Assembly: GCF_001545035.1 (NCBI RefSeq)
Contig: NZ_FCOJ02000020.1
Location: 54,030 to 118,029, forward strand
Source of the DNA: Caballeronia glebae
GTDB taxonomy: Bacteria > Pseudomonadota > Gammaproteobacteria > Burkholderiales > Burkholderiaceae
DNA: 64,000 nucleotides
Direction: 5' to 3'
The translations under genes were made by a program, and so were the position numbers. The notes under the pieces are model-generated. The model was not told the origin of the DNA, ran no database searches, and was given only the letters and a program-made list of their open reading frames with translations. Numbering within the stretch: position 1 is the stretch's first letter; every line of letters starts with the position of its first letter. Shown in pieces: positions 43,256-52,551 of this stretch.

Positions 43256-44929
43256 ATGCAGCAGGAAGTCGATTACGTCATCGTCGGTGCGGGCTCGGCA
43301 GGTTGCGTGCTCGCCAACCGTTTGAGCGCCGACCCGTCCAACACGGTGCTGCTGCTCGAAGCGGGCGGCCGCGATACGAGCCCGTGGATTCATATTCCCG
43401 TCGGCTACTTCAAAACGATGCACGATCCCGAGCTCGACTGGTGCTATCGCACGGAGCCGGACAATGCCGTTGCCGGGCGCAGCATCGACTGGCCGCGCGG
43501 CAAGGTGCTCGGCGGCTCCAGCTCGCTCAACGGGCTGCTTTATGTGCGCGGTCAGCACGAGGATTACGATCGATGGGCCGAACTCGGCAACGCGGGATGG
43601 AGCTTCAAGGACGTGCTGCCCTACTTCCGGAAATCGGAAGATCAGGAGCACGGCGCGAGCGAATATCACGGTGCGGGCGGCCCTTTGAAGGTATCGGACC
43701 TGCGCTTGCGCCGTCCGATCGCCGATCACTTCATCGCGGCGGCGCAGGAAATCGGCATTCCCTTCAACGCCGATTACAACGGTGCGACGCAGGAAGGCGT
43801 CGGTTACTTTCAGCAGACGGCCTACAAGGGCCTTCGGTGGAGCACCGCGAAGGGCTTTCTCAAACCGGTGCGCGACCGGCGCAATCTTGTAGTAGAGACG
43901 CGTGCGCAGACACGGAAGGTGCTGTTCAACGGCAAGGAAGCGACCGGCATCGAGTACCTGCATGAAGGCGTCGTGAAGACGGTTCGTGCGCGCGTCGAAG
44001 TGATTCTCGCGGCCGGCGCGATCGGCTCACCGCAGATCTTGCAGAACTCGGGTGTGGGGCCTACGAGCGTGCTGAACGATGCGGGCGTGCAAGTCAGGCA
44101 CGAACTGCCGGGCGTCGGCCGGAATTTGCAGGATCATCTGCAAGTGCGGCTCGTCTTCAAGACGCGCGAGCGCACGTTGAACGACGAGGTCAACAGTCCG
44201 CTCAAGAAAGCGCTCGTCGGCCTGCAATATGCAATCTCGCGCACCGGGCCGCTTACGCTCGCGGCCAGCCAGGTCGTGATCTTCACGCGCTCGTCGCCGG
44301 ACGTCGCGCGTCCCGACATCCAGTTTCATATGCAACCACTTTCCGCCGATAAGCCCGGCCAGGGCGCGCATCCGTTTTCGGCGTTCACGTCTTCGGTGTG
44401 TCAATTGCGCCCGTATAGCCGTGGCAGCGTGGAGATTCGCTCGAACGATCCGCTTCGATATCCCGCGATCCACGCGAATTATCTTTCCGACGAGCGCGAT
44501 CATCCCGTCGTGATCGGCGGCATCAAAGTAGCGCGGCGCATTGCGGCCGCGCCGTCGCTGGTCAAGCACATCGTGTCGGAGTTCATTCCCGGTTCGGGGT
44601 ACCGGTCCGACGCCGATCTGCTCGACGTCGCTCGCAAGTTCAGCCAGTCGATCTATCACCCGGCGGGCACGTGCAAGATGGGCAGCGATGCGCTCGCGGT
44701 CGTCGACGAACGTCTGAAGGTGCGCGGCATCGGACGCCTGCGCGTGGTCGATGCGTCGATCATGCCGGAGCTCGTATCGGGCAACACGAATGCGCCTGTC
44801 ATCATGATCGCGGAAAAAGCCGCCGACATGATTCTCGAAGACCAGCGCTATCAGCAGGTCACACGCGTAGAAGACGCACCGCAAGTCGTTGTGGAAAAGC
44901 CAACGGCCCATACAGGCCAGAGAGACTGA
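43256..44929 (+). CDS. iseJ: Isethionate dehydrogenase IseJ, GMC flavoprotein
   Basis: A 557-residue GMC-family FAD oxidoreductase. The ADP-binding motif VDYVIVGAGSAGCVLANRLS starts at residue 5, GMC signature 1 (GKVLGGSSSLNGLLYVRG) is near residue 83, and signature 2 (AGAIGSPQILQNSGVG) near residue 250. The C-terminal HPAGTCKMG carries the active-site histidine. In C. necator H16 a membrane-bound GMC enzyme of this kind, IseJ, oxidises isethionate to sulfoacetaldehyde. Neighbouring xsc, pta and an MFS gene support that reading over choline dehydrogenase. AGGAGA precedes the ATG. Confidence 0.85.
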   Translation: MQQEVDYVIVGAGSAGCVLANRLSADPSNTVLLLEAGGRDTSPWIHIPVGYFKTMHDPELDWCYRTEPDNAVAGRSIDWPRGKVLGGSSSLNGLLYVRGQHEDYDRWAELGNAGWSFKDVLPYFRKSEDQEHGASEYHGAGGPLKVSDLRLRRPIADHFIAAAQEIGIPFNADYNGATQEGVGYFQQTAYKGLRWSTAKGFLKPVRDRRNLVVETRAQTRKVLFNGKEATGIEYLHEGVVKTVRARVEVILAAGAIGSPQILQNSGVGPTSVLNDAGVQVRHELPGVGRNLQDHLQVRLVFKTRERTLNDEVNSPLKKALVGLQYAISRTGPLTLAASQVVIFTRSSPDVARPDIQFHMQPLSADKPGQGAHPFSAFTSSVCQLRPYSRGSVEIRSNDPLRYPAIHANYLSDERDHPVVIGGIKVARRIAAAPSLVKHIVSEFIPGSGYRSDADLLDVARKFSQSIYHPAGTCKMGSDALAVVDERLKVRGIGRLRVVDASIMPELVSGNTNAPVIMIAEKAADMILEDQRYQQVTRVEDAPQVVVEKPTAHTGQRD

Positions 44930-44962
44930 GCACAAGTCTCACACCCATCACGGAGACAAACC

Positions 44963-46276
44963 ATGAACGCACTGCCCCGAACCGATGGCAAACAAATGAG
45001 AAAGGTGGTCGTCGCGAGCTTGATTGGCGCGACGATCGAGTGGTACGACTTCTTTCTATACGGCGTGGTCGCCGGCATCGTCTTCAACAAGCTTTATTTT
45101 CCGAGCGGCGATCCGCTCATCTCGACGATGCTCGCTTATGGCACCTTCGCCGTCGGCTTTCTCAGCCGGCCTTTAGGCGGCGTGATCTTCGGTCATTTCG
45201 GCGATCGCGTCGGCAGAAAGAGCATGCTCGTGATGACGCTGACGATCATGGGCGTCGCGACGGTGTTGATCGGAATGGTGCCCACGTATGCGCAAATCGG
45301 CATCTGGGCGCCATTGCTGTTGTTGTTGCTGCGCGTGCTGCAAGGCATCGGTCTGGGCGGCGAATGGGGCGGCGCCGTGCTCATGGCGTTCGAATACGCG
45401 CCCGAGAACAAGCGCGGTTTTTACGCGAGCATTCCGCAGATCGGTCTTGCGCTCGGCTTGTGTCTTTCGTCGGGTGTCGTCGCGGGGCTGTCTCTCACCT
45501 TGACCGACGCGCAGTTTCTCGCGTGGGGCTGGCGACTCGCGTTCTTCCTGTCGTTCGCGCTCGTGGCCATCGGCATGTATATCCGGTTGAACGTGATGGA
45601 AACGCCGGAGTTCGCGCGCATTCAGAAGACCGGCAGCGAGGCGCGCATGCCGATCGTCGACGTGATCACCAAGTATCCCGGCAACACGATAGCGGGCATG
45701 GGCGCGCGATTCATCGATGGCGTGTTCTTCAACGTGTTCGGCGTGTTCTCCATTTCGTATCTCACGGGAACGCTGCATCTGCCACGCACGGATGCGCTGC
45801 TCGGCGTGATGGTCGCCGCATTCGTGATGATCTTCACGATTCCGTTCTTCGGGCGGCTTTCGGATCGCATCGGACGGGCGCGCATCTACTTCTGGGGATC
45901 GCTCGCGACCGGGCTTTCCGCGTTCTTCGGCTTCTGGCTCATGAAGAACAGCGGCGGCAATACGATGCTCGCGTGGCTCGCGGTCGTGATTCCGTTGGGC
46001 GTCGTTTATGCATCGATCTATGGTCCGGAAGCCGCGCTCTTCTCCGAGCTATTCGATGCGAAAGTGCGCTACTCGGGCATCTCGTTCGTGTATCAGTTCT
46101 CGGGCATTTTCGCGAGCGGCATCAGCCCGATCGTTGCGACGTGGCTGTTGCAGCGCAATGGCGGCGATCCGTGGATGATCGCGGGATATTGCCTCGCAGC
46201 GGGGATCATCAGCGCGATGTCGGCCGCGTGGCTCGGGTTGCGGCAGAGGCGGGAGATGGCGTTTTCGGTGGGCTGA
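44963..46276 (+). CDS. iseU: MFS transporter, metabolite:H+ symporter type, probable isethionate importer IseU
   Basis: A 437-residue, 12-helix MFS protein of the MHS branch. The first helix contains GATIEWYDFFLYGVVAG, and the loop after helix 2 has GHFGDRVGRKSML, both typical of ShiA/proline/alpha-ketoglutarate permeases. It is 33 bases downstream of iseJ with a GGAGA ribosome site, and is followed by a terminator. Its pairing with iseJ gives the isethionate assignment. Confidence 0.82.
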   Translation: MNALPRTDGKQMRKVVVASLIGATIEWYDFFLYGVVAGIVFNKLYFPSGDPLISTMLAYGTFAVGFLSRPLGGVIFGHFGDRVGRKSMLVMTLTIMGVATVLIGMVPTYAQIGIWAPLLLLLLRVLQGIGLGGEWGGAVLMAFEYAPENKRGFYASIPQIGLALGLCLSSGVVAGLSLTLTDAQFLAWGWRLAFFLSFALVAIGMYIRLNVMETPEFARIQKTGSEARMPIVDVITKYPGNTIAGMGARFIDGVFFNVFGVFSISYLTGTLHLPRTDALLGVMVAAFVMIFTIPFFGRLSDRIGRARIYFWGSLATGLSAFFGFWLMKNSGGNTMLAWLAVVIPLGVVYASIYGPEAALFSELFDAKVRYSGISFVYQFSGIFASGISPIVATWLLQRNGGDPWMIAGYCLAAGIISAMSAAWLGLRQRREMAFSVG

Positions 46277-46301
46277 TCGTCTTCGCGAGAAGAATCGATA
46301 G

Positions 46302-46336
46302 CCGCCGCGCCGAAGCATCGGCGCGGCGGTTTTTTT
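46302..46336 (+). terminator. Intrinsic terminator after iseU
   Basis: A perfect 12-base GC-rich stem (46302-46313 with 46318-46329) closes on an AGCA tetraloop, followed by seven T residues. It ends the iseJU transcript before the MocR gene. Confidence 0.88.
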
Positions 46337-46405
46337 GGTCGTGCTGGCAAGCGTTGCAACCCGCACGTTATATTTGAAGATCAATAGAACATTCAGGAGA
46401 CGTGC

Positions 46406-47923
46406 ATGCCCACCCGCCCAACCGCGATGCTTTGGGCGCAGCTCTTCGAGCGCTCGCGGGTCTCGGGAATGAGCCTGCAAAACCAGATCCGCCAGATGAT
46501 CGTCAACGCGATCCTGAGCGGCCATATCGCGCCCGATTCCGCCTTGCCTTCCAGTCGCGAACTCGCCGATCAACTCAACGTTTCGCGCAATACCGTCGTG
46601 CTCGCCTATCAGCAACTGGTCGAGGAAGGCTATCTCGTGTCGCGCGAGCGCAGCGGCCATTTCGTGAATCCGGCAACCGACGAATTGCAGCGCAGCTTCA
46701 CCGCGACGGGAATCGCGGATGCGCCGAGCATCGAGACGCAGCAAGGGCATCCCGACTGGAGCGCGCGTATCAGACACGCGCCGTCGCATCAGCGCAATAT
46801 CGTCAAGCCGTCGAACTGGCAAAGCTACGAATATCCCTTCATTTACGGGCAATTCGACACCGAGCTGTTCCCGACGAGCGACTGGCGCGAGAGCTGCATG
46901 CACGGTTTATCGGTGATGGAAATCCGCAACTGGGCGCCCGATCTGATCGAGCGCGACGACGAGACGCTGGTCGAACAGATACGCACGCGCGTGCTGCCGC
47001 GCCGTGGCGTGTTCGCGATGCCCGAAGAGATCGTCGTCACGAACGGCTGCCAGCAGGCGCTGTATCTGATCGGCGCGCTGTTGTGCGGCACGCAGACGAA
47101 AGTCGGCATGGAGAACCCCGGCTATCCCGACGCGCGCAACATCTTCCAGCATCACGGCGCGCAGATCGTGCCGCTCGAAGTGGATGAAGACGGCGCTGTA
47201 ATCGACGATGAAAGCGTGATCGCGCCTTGCGACTACGTGTACGTCACGCCAAGCCATCAATGCCCCACGACCGTGACCATGCCGATCGAGCGGCGGCGCA
47301 GATTGCTGGATCTATCGGTGAAGCACGATTTCATCGTCGTCGAAGATGACTACGAGAGCGAGAACACGTTCTCGGGCACGCCGCATCCGGCATTGAAGAG
47401 CCTGGATACGGCGGAGCGCGTTGTGTATATCGGTTCGTTGTCGAAGACGCTCGCGCCGGGTTTGCGGCTCGGTTATATCGTCGCGCCGCGCACGTTGATA
47501 CGCGAATTGCGCGCACTGCGTCGATTGATGATCCGGCATCCGGCCGCATACATCCAACGCGCATTCGCGACCTTTCTCGCGCTGGGGCATCACGACACGT
47601 TGTTACGCAAGCTCGGACGCGTCTACAAGGAACGCGCCGAAGTGCTGATGGATGCGCTCGCCACGCATCTGCCGGAGTTGCGCGCGTCGAACGTGACAGG
47701 CGGTGCGTCGTGCTGGGTCGAAGGACCGCCGTGGCTCGACGCGACGCGCCTCGCGAAAGACGCGCAAGCGCTCGGCGTGCTCATCGAACCGGGCAGCGTG
47801 TTCTTCGCCGATCCCGCCGACGGTCAGCGATGCTTTCGCATGGGCTTTTCAGCGATACGCGCCGAGCTGATCGAGCCCGGCGTGCGGGCGCTCGCTCAAG
47901 TCGTGCAGCAGCGGCGCCCTTGA
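46406..47923 (+). CDS. MocR-type GntR regulator with aminotransferase-like domain, possibly TauR-like
   Basis: A 505-residue MocR-family protein. An N-terminal GntR winged helix (about 20-90; SSRELADQLNVSRNTVVLAYQ) is followed by a class I aminotransferase-like domain with the pyridoxal-phosphate lysine in YIGSLSKTLAPGLRL (Lys347). MocR regulators sense PLP adducts of amino compounds. TauR, which controls taurine genes in Rhodobacter capsulatus, belongs to this family, so a taurine sensor is plausible here, right after the isethionate genes. A role in vitamin B6 control (PdxR) cannot be excluded, but no pdx gene is present. An AGGAGA precedes the ATG. Confidence 0.85.
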   Translation: MPTRPTAMLWAQLFERSRVSGMSLQNQIRQMIVNAILSGHIAPDSALPSSRELADQLNVSRNTVVLAYQQLVEEGYLVSRERSGHFVNPATDELQRSFTATGIADAPSIETQQGHPDWSARIRHAPSHQRNIVKPSNWQSYEYPFIYGQFDTELFPTSDWRESCMHGLSVMEIRNWAPDLIERDDETLVEQIRTRVLPRRGVFAMPEEIVVTNGCQQALYLIGALLCGTQTKVGMENPGYPDARNIFQHHGAQIVPLEVDEDGAVIDDESVIAPCDYVYVTPSHQCPTTVTMPIERRRRLLDLSVKHDFIVVEDDYESENTFSGTPHPALKSLDTAERVVYIGSLSKTLAPGLRLGYIVAPRTLIRELRALRRLMIRHPAAYIQRAFATFLALGHHDTLLRKLGRVYKERAEVLMDALATHLPELRASNVTGGASCWVEGPPWLDATRLAKDAQALGVLIEPGSVFFADPADGQRCFRMGFSAIRAELIEPGVRALAQVVQQRRP

Positions 47924-47936
47924 GGCCCAAGCGTGG

Positions 47937-48470
47937 CTACTTCCACGGCGCCATCGCGTGAAAAACGCCATCGCGCCGCACGAGCGCATGAAACAGCGCG
48001 GCAGCAAGATGCACGACGATCAGCGCGAAGAAGCACAACGCAAGAAACCTGTGCGCATTCCAGAGCAGCGTGTGCAACGAATTGCTGTGCGGCAGAAGCG
48101 ACGGCAAGCGCAAGCCGCATATCACGACCGGATAATCCGCCGCGGACAACATCCCGTAGCCGAGCAGCGGCAACGCGATCATCAACGCGTAGAACGCATA
48201 GTGCGAGAGATACGCGGCGAGCTTCATCGGCTCGGGCATGTTGGCGGGCAACGGCGGCGCACCGCGCGTGATTCTCACCGCGAGACGAATCAACGCGAGC
48301 ACGAGTATCGCGATGCCGAGCGGCTTGTGGATCGACACGAGCGTCAGATAGTCCGGTCGCACCGTCGACACCATGCCGACGCCGATGAACAGCATCGCAA
48401 GAATGCAGATCGCCATGATCCAGTGCAGGGCGCGTTGCAGCGGCGAGAACCGCTCGTTGATCGCGTTCAT
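47937..48470 (-). CDS. Cytochrome b561
   Basis: A 177-residue cytochrome b561 with four membrane helices. Haem-ligand histidines are visible in QRALHWIMAI, SIHKPLGIAI, YLSHYAFYAL and LLWNAHRFLAL. It passes electrons from the quinone pool to a periplasmic acceptor. The ATG at 48470 overlaps the stop of the peroxidase gene, so the pair is coupled; b561-type proteins often accompany this class of periplasmic peroxidase. It ends 13 bases from the convergent MocR gene. Confidence 0.88.
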   Translation of the reverse strand: MNAINERFSPLQRALHWIMAICILAMLFIGVGMVSTVRPDYLTLVSIHKPLGIAILVLALIRLAVRITRGAPPLPANMPEPMKLAAYLSHYAFYALMIALPLLGYGMLSAADYPVVICGLRLPSLLPHSNSLHTLLWNAHRFLALCFFALIVVHLAAALFHALVRRDGVFHAMAPWK

Positions 48471-49528
48471 GGCTTGGCTCCTTGCGCGGGCGTGTGCGGA
48501 TAATCCTTGTCCTCGGCGGTGCGTCGATTGAACGACACGGAATACGCGGCCGAGCGCGCGGCGGGGAACGGATCGTCCGATACGCGCATGCCCGACGGCA
48601 GCACGGTCGGATCGAAGTTGAGATCGCGGCACGGGCCGTCCGGCTCCGCCTCGATCGTCTTCACCACGAGCGTGCCCACTTCCACCGTATGCCGGTCTTC
48701 CGGCCACGCCTTGCTCGGATCGGCGGTCGGGTCGCCCGGATTCGCGACGGTGACGGCCATCGCCCAGCGTTGCGGCGCGCTTTGCACGCGCTGCGTGATC
48801 TCGGCATCGAGAAAATTCGCGCCCTTCTGCTTCAACTCGTCCGGCGTCAGGTTCTCGGGCTTCGCAGCCGGAATGAACGACCAGCGCACCGTCTGATCCT
48901 GTCCATCCGCGTTCGTGAAGACGAAGCTGTTGAGGCTGTTGTAGCGCTCGTCCGCATACGAGGCGGTCCACGGCGCGCCGCCGGCCCACGCGCCGAACGC
49001 GGCGATCTCCGGATGCGCGGTGGCGAACTTCTGCATCGACTCGGGATCGCTCTTGTTCGCGAGCGCGCGTTGCAGGTCGAAAAACGCCTGCGGAGTCGCG
49101 ACGGGGAAGAACGGGGCATCGATCATCGCGGAGCGCCACTCGCTTGCGTCGGGCATCACGATACGCAGGCTCAGGCCGCGCACGCGCGCCATTGCGTCGG
49201 ATGCTTTGGGGTCGGGCGTCGCGAGATTGAAGCGCCCCGTGACGGGATAGGTGCCCGGCGTGAACATTTTCGCTTTGGAGAGCGCCGCGCCCGAGCCGTT
49301 CGATTCGAAATCGCCGGTAAAGCAGATTCCTTTCGCGTGATTGCGCCTGAAGCCCGGCACCGCGCCGCCGGGAGGCGCGAGGCTGCCGACGATCTTCGCC
49401 GGCGTAAGGCGATTCGGCGTGAGCCAGCCCGCCGTGTAGGCAAAGGCCGCGACCAGCACGGCGACGATGGCCGCGATGAGAATCAGAGCGGGTAGAGGCG
49501 AACGCGGGGAGGCGGATTTGTCAGTCAC
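48467..49528 (-). CDS. Catalase-family peroxidase, SrpA-like, membrane-anchored
   Basis: A 353-residue catalase-related protein lacking the C-terminal half of true catalases. An N-terminal anchor or signal helix (LPALILIAAIVAVLVAAFAY) is followed by the catalase core: HAKGICFTGDFESNGSG with the distal histidine, GRFNLATPDPKASDAMARVRGLSLR, and SFVFTNADGQDQTVRW. GTG 49528 is chosen as start because a purine-rich site lies upstream; the longer reading uses a TTG at 49582. It probably reduces peroxide in the periplasm using electrons from the coupled cytochrome b561. Confidence 0.82.
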   Translation of the reverse strand: MTDKSASPRSPLPALILIAAIVAVLVAAFAYTAGWLTPNRLTPAKIVGSLAPPGGAVPGFRRNHAKGICFTGDFESNGSGAALSKAKMFTPGTYPVTGRFNLATPDPKASDAMARVRGLSLRIVMPDASEWRSAMIDAPFFPVATPQAFFDLQRALANKSDPESMQKFATAHPEIAAFGAWAGGAPWTASYADERYNSLNSFVFTNADGQDQTVRWSFIPAAKPENLTPDELKQKGANFLDAEITQRVQSAPQRWAMAVTVANPGDPTADPSKAWPEDRHTVEVGTLVVKTIEAEPDGPCRDLNFDPTVLPSGMRVSDDPFPAARSAAYSVSFNRRTAEDKDYPHTPAQGAKP

Positions 49529-49721
49529 CGTAGTCTCTCGATCAACGATTCTGTTGCACGGTAATCTAGCAGCGTGACGCAAATCGTGCCAGCAACGCGC
49601 AAAATTCGCAGATACCCCCGCTTCGCGGGCTTCCGAGGCGCCGCGAAATCCCGCGTTCGATGTCGACCGAAATGAAAGGAAGTTATGACCTGCCGATAGC
49701 TGCTTGCGGTTTATGTCGCTG

Positions 49722-50759
49722 TTATCGCAAGTTGAGCCATTGCTTTAATGCGGGATCGCTTCTTATCGAGTCTTCGAGCAATCCGGTTCTCAAAGTTCTG
49801 CCTTCGGTGTTCAAGTGGAGATCGGTGTTCAGAAACATCTGGCGCTTGAATAGAAGCTGGTTTCGTTCGTCGAGCACGGTTCCGAGTGGCGAAATCGCGG
49901 TGGCGAATTGCCTCGATGCCTCTTTTACTCTGTCCGCGCGCGTCGTGCTGGTTTGCACGTATGGCGTGTTGGCGAAGTAGACCGCCACGCCCTTGTCGTG
50001 CATCGCCCGGACGAATCTTTTCAGAACGAGAAAGCTATCCGGACACACTTCGGTTTCCTGCTCCGCCGATTCAGGACGCCCGGTGTAATACGAGCCATCG
50101 ATCTGCTGCATATTGCCCAATCCATCGAGGTGATACGCGGAATAGGCGAATGCCGTCGGCGGCGGCGCATCGAGAAATCTCGTCACGATTTCCTGATCGT
50201 GAAACGCGCGAAGCCGGTCTTCGATGGATTTCGGAAACCACGTCTCGCGAATCCGTGCCTGCGCCAGTTCGAAAAGAAGTCCCGGACCCATCGATGTTAT
50301 CGCGTCGATCCGCCGGAATATCGACCACGTCCGCCAGCGCTCGTGATCCCAGGCTATGGCGTTGCGCGCTCTCCATGTGGCGCTTTCCTTGTTTGCATCG
50401 TCGCAATAGTATTCCCGCTCCAGAGCGAGAATGACGGTGTCGTTGTTCTCGGCAACGGAAGTCACCTCGCCCAGAATCTCGTCAAGCGCAAGTCCCGCAT
50501 GAAATCCGTAATTCAGCACAGGAATGCCGAGATCTTTGCTCAATTGCGTCGTGTCCACGCTGAACAGTACGTTCGAGCCAGCCGCTACGATCAGCTTTCG
50601 CTGACCTTTGTAGTGAAGCGCGATGCTCCGTTTTACGACCGTCATTTCCCGAACCCAGTACTCTCCGGCGATCGGCGCGGGCGCGAGCATCAAAGCCACT
50701 GAGAACCACGCGATCGCGATAATGGCCAGCGAAGTCGCAAAGATTTTCAGATACGTCAT
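49722..50759 (-). CDS. SGNH/DHHW-type membrane-anchored acyl-transfer partner protein
   Basis: A 345-residue protein with one N-terminal membrane helix (residues 4-27) and an extracytoplasmic SGNH-like domain. The nucleophile context is IVAAGSNVLFSVDT near residue 60, the catalytic Asp-x-x-His is NTDLHLNTEGR near residue 315. Proteins of this sort (AlgX, AlgJ, DltD, PatB types) complete O-acetylation begun by an MBOAT partner. It lies two bases downstream of the MBOAT gene. The target polymer is unknown because no polysaccharide synthesis genes are adjacent. The gene is visibly less GC-rich than most of the window. Confidence 0.72.
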   Translation of the reverse strand: MTYLKIFATSLAIIAIAWFSVALMLAPAPIAGEYWVREMTVVKRSIALHYKGQRKLIVAAGSNVLFSVDTTQLSKDLGIPVLNYGFHAGLALDEILGEVTSVAENNDTVILALEREYYCDDANKESATWRARNAIAWDHERWRTWSIFRRIDAITSMGPGLLFELAQARIRETWFPKSIEDRLRAFHDQEIVTRFLDAPPPTAFAYSAYHLDGLGNMQQIDGSYYTGRPESAEQETEVCPDSFLVLKRFVRAMHDKGVAVYFANTPYVQTSTTRADRVKEASRQFATAISPLGTVLDERNQLLFKRQMFLNTDLHLNTEGRTLRTGLLEDSIRSDPALKQWLNLR

Positions 50760-50761
50760 GG

Positions 50762-52351
50762 TCAGAACTCGAAATAGAGAAACTCCGACGGACCCGATGA
50801 TCCAATAGCCAGAACCACGACGAAAAAGAGCAAGGCGGAAAGGCTCGCGGCCAGCAGCGTCGCATCGACCCGACGCGGCAACATCCTGTTCCAGATGCCC
50901 GTGAATGCCAGCGGCATGCTTCGCGCACGGTCGGCCGATCTATAGCTTTCCAGCAGACGCTGCAAGTTCGGGAAACCCCACACGAGAACCAAGCCGAAGA
51001 GCAACGTGATGAACACGATCGACGGCACGCCGACGGACGGCAGAAAGCCATCGAAACGTATCCTCGAATGCAGGGCGGAACCCGCGATGGCGGACACATG
51101 CTTTTCCAGTGAAGCGGGTATGGAAACGCCATGAAATCCCGCCATGCCCGCAAGCATGTTCCACGCGGTCTGAAAGTTATCGGCTCTGAAAAACACCCAT
51201 CCCACCACGACAGCGAAGAATGTCAACGCGACGCCGGCGATTCGCGCGAATCGGCTTGAGGCCTTGATTCCAAGGCGCGGGGAAACGGCTCGCCAACCGT
51301 GGTTCACGATCAGATACGCGCCATGCAGTCCGCCCCACGCGATGAAGGTCCATCCTGCGCCGTGCCACAAGCCGCCCAGAAGCATCGTTATCATCAGATT
51401 GACGTAGCGGCGCGACGTGCCGCAGTTTCGGCTCCCGCCCAACGGAATGTATAAGTAATCTCGCAGAAACGCCGATAGCGTCATGTGCCAGCGCCGCCAG
51501 AAATCGATGATGCTGGCCGCCTTATAAGGCGAATCGAAGTTGATCGGCAATTTGACGTTGAAAAGCAGAGAGATACCCACGGCCATATCGCAATAGCCGG
51601 AAAAATCGAAATACAACTGCAGCGTGTAGGCAAGCGCGCCCGTCCAGGCTTCGAAGAAAGTAAGCGGCACGCCCGCGCTGGCCGCGCTGAAAAGCGGCAC
51701 CGCGCCTTTGGCGAGGGTGTCCGCAATCAGGACTTTTTTCGCCAGGCCCAGCACGAAAACCGTCAACCCGGCGGAAATGTTCTCCGGATTGATCCGGAAG
51801 GTTTTTGGATTGCCGAACTGCGGCATCATCTGACTATGATGCAGCACCGGCCCGGCGATCAGATGAGGGAAATACGTGACGAACAAGAGATAGTTGATGA
51901 AGTTATATTCGCGAGCGACGCCGCGATAGACATCCACGAGAAAGGCTATCTGCGTGAACGTGAAAAACGAGATTCCCAGCGGCAAAATGATATCGAGGGC
52001 CGAAAGGTTAAGCCCCAGAAAATGATTCGATGAATCGATAAGAAAGTTCGCGTATTTATAGTACCCCAGCAGGCCGAGATTGAAAGTTATCGCGCCGATC
52101 AGAACCAGCTTCGCGTGGCCGCTTTTCGCTTTCTCGCTCTCCATGCCGATCCACCATGCGGCGGCATAGTTGAACATGATCGAGCCCAGCAAGAGCACGA
52201 GAAAGCGAGGCGTCCAGATTGCATAAAAGCAAAGCGACGCCAGCCCGAGCCACAAGGCGGCGAGTCGATGACTGTAACGGCCGAACAAAAACGCGCCGAC
52301 GAAAACCACCGGAAGAAACGCGAAAAGAAACGAATAAGAATTAAACAGCAT
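50762..52351 (-). CDS. MBOAT-family O-acyltransferase
   Basis: A 529-residue polytopic membrane protein of the AlgI/DltB/PatA type. The family segments are FLPLGISFFTFTQIAFLVDVYRG, YFPHLIAGPVLHH, LQLYFDFSGYCDMAVG, NFDSPYKAASIIDFWRRWHMTLS, YIPLGGSR and the catalytic histidine in LLGGLWHGAGW near residue 330. It carries acyl groups across the inner membrane to the SGNH partner encoded just downstream. Together they modify a polysaccharide or cell-surface molecule. The 200 bases between it and the next upstream gene show nothing recognisable. Confidence 0.9.
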   Translation of the reverse strand: MLFNSYSFLFAFLPVVFVGAFLFGRYSHRLAALWLGLASLCFYAIWTPRFLVLLLGSIMFNYAAAWWIGMESEKAKSGHAKLVLIGAITFNLGLLGYYKYANFLIDSSNHFLGLNLSALDIILPLGISFFTFTQIAFLVDVYRGVAREYNFINYLLFVTYFPHLIAGPVLHHSQMMPQFGNPKTFRINPENISAGLTVFVLGLAKKVLIADTLAKGAVPLFSAASAGVPLTFFEAWTGALAYTLQLYFDFSGYCDMAVGISLLFNVKLPINFDSPYKAASIIDFWRRWHMTLSAFLRDYLYIPLGGSRNCGTSRRYVNLMITMLLGGLWHGAGWTFIAWGGLHGAYLIVNHGWRAVSPRLGIKASSRFARIAGVALTFFAVVVGWVFFRADNFQTAWNMLAGMAGFHGVSIPASLEKHVSAIAGSALHSRIRFDGFLPSVGVPSIVFITLLFGLVLVWGFPNLQRLLESYRSADRARSMPLAFTGIWNRMLPRRVDATLLAASLSALLFFVVVLAIGSSGPSEFLYFEF

Positions 52352-52551
52352 GCTCGGAACTCCGTGGCAAACGGCGTCACGTTCGTTGTCGGTCGAACAG
52401 CATGCTAGATGTTGAATCGAATGGCCGGCGGCGCTTGGCCGATGTCACCATCGCTTTGGCTGAAAGAAGAAAGGCACGCCGATAGCATCGCGAGAAAAAT
52501 TCCTCCCCGCGCGCCTTCGTCCCGCCACGATCACGACAGGAACGTATCGGG

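Noticed and set aside
43256..44929. Choline dehydrogenase (betA)
   Set aside because: No betB, betI or choline transporter is present; xsc, pta and an MHS transporter surround it, matching iseJ.
49614..49632. Small hairpin with CCCGC/GCGGG arms between the peroxidase and SGNH genes
   Set aside because: The stem is only five bases and there is no T-tract on either strand, so it is not a convincing terminator.
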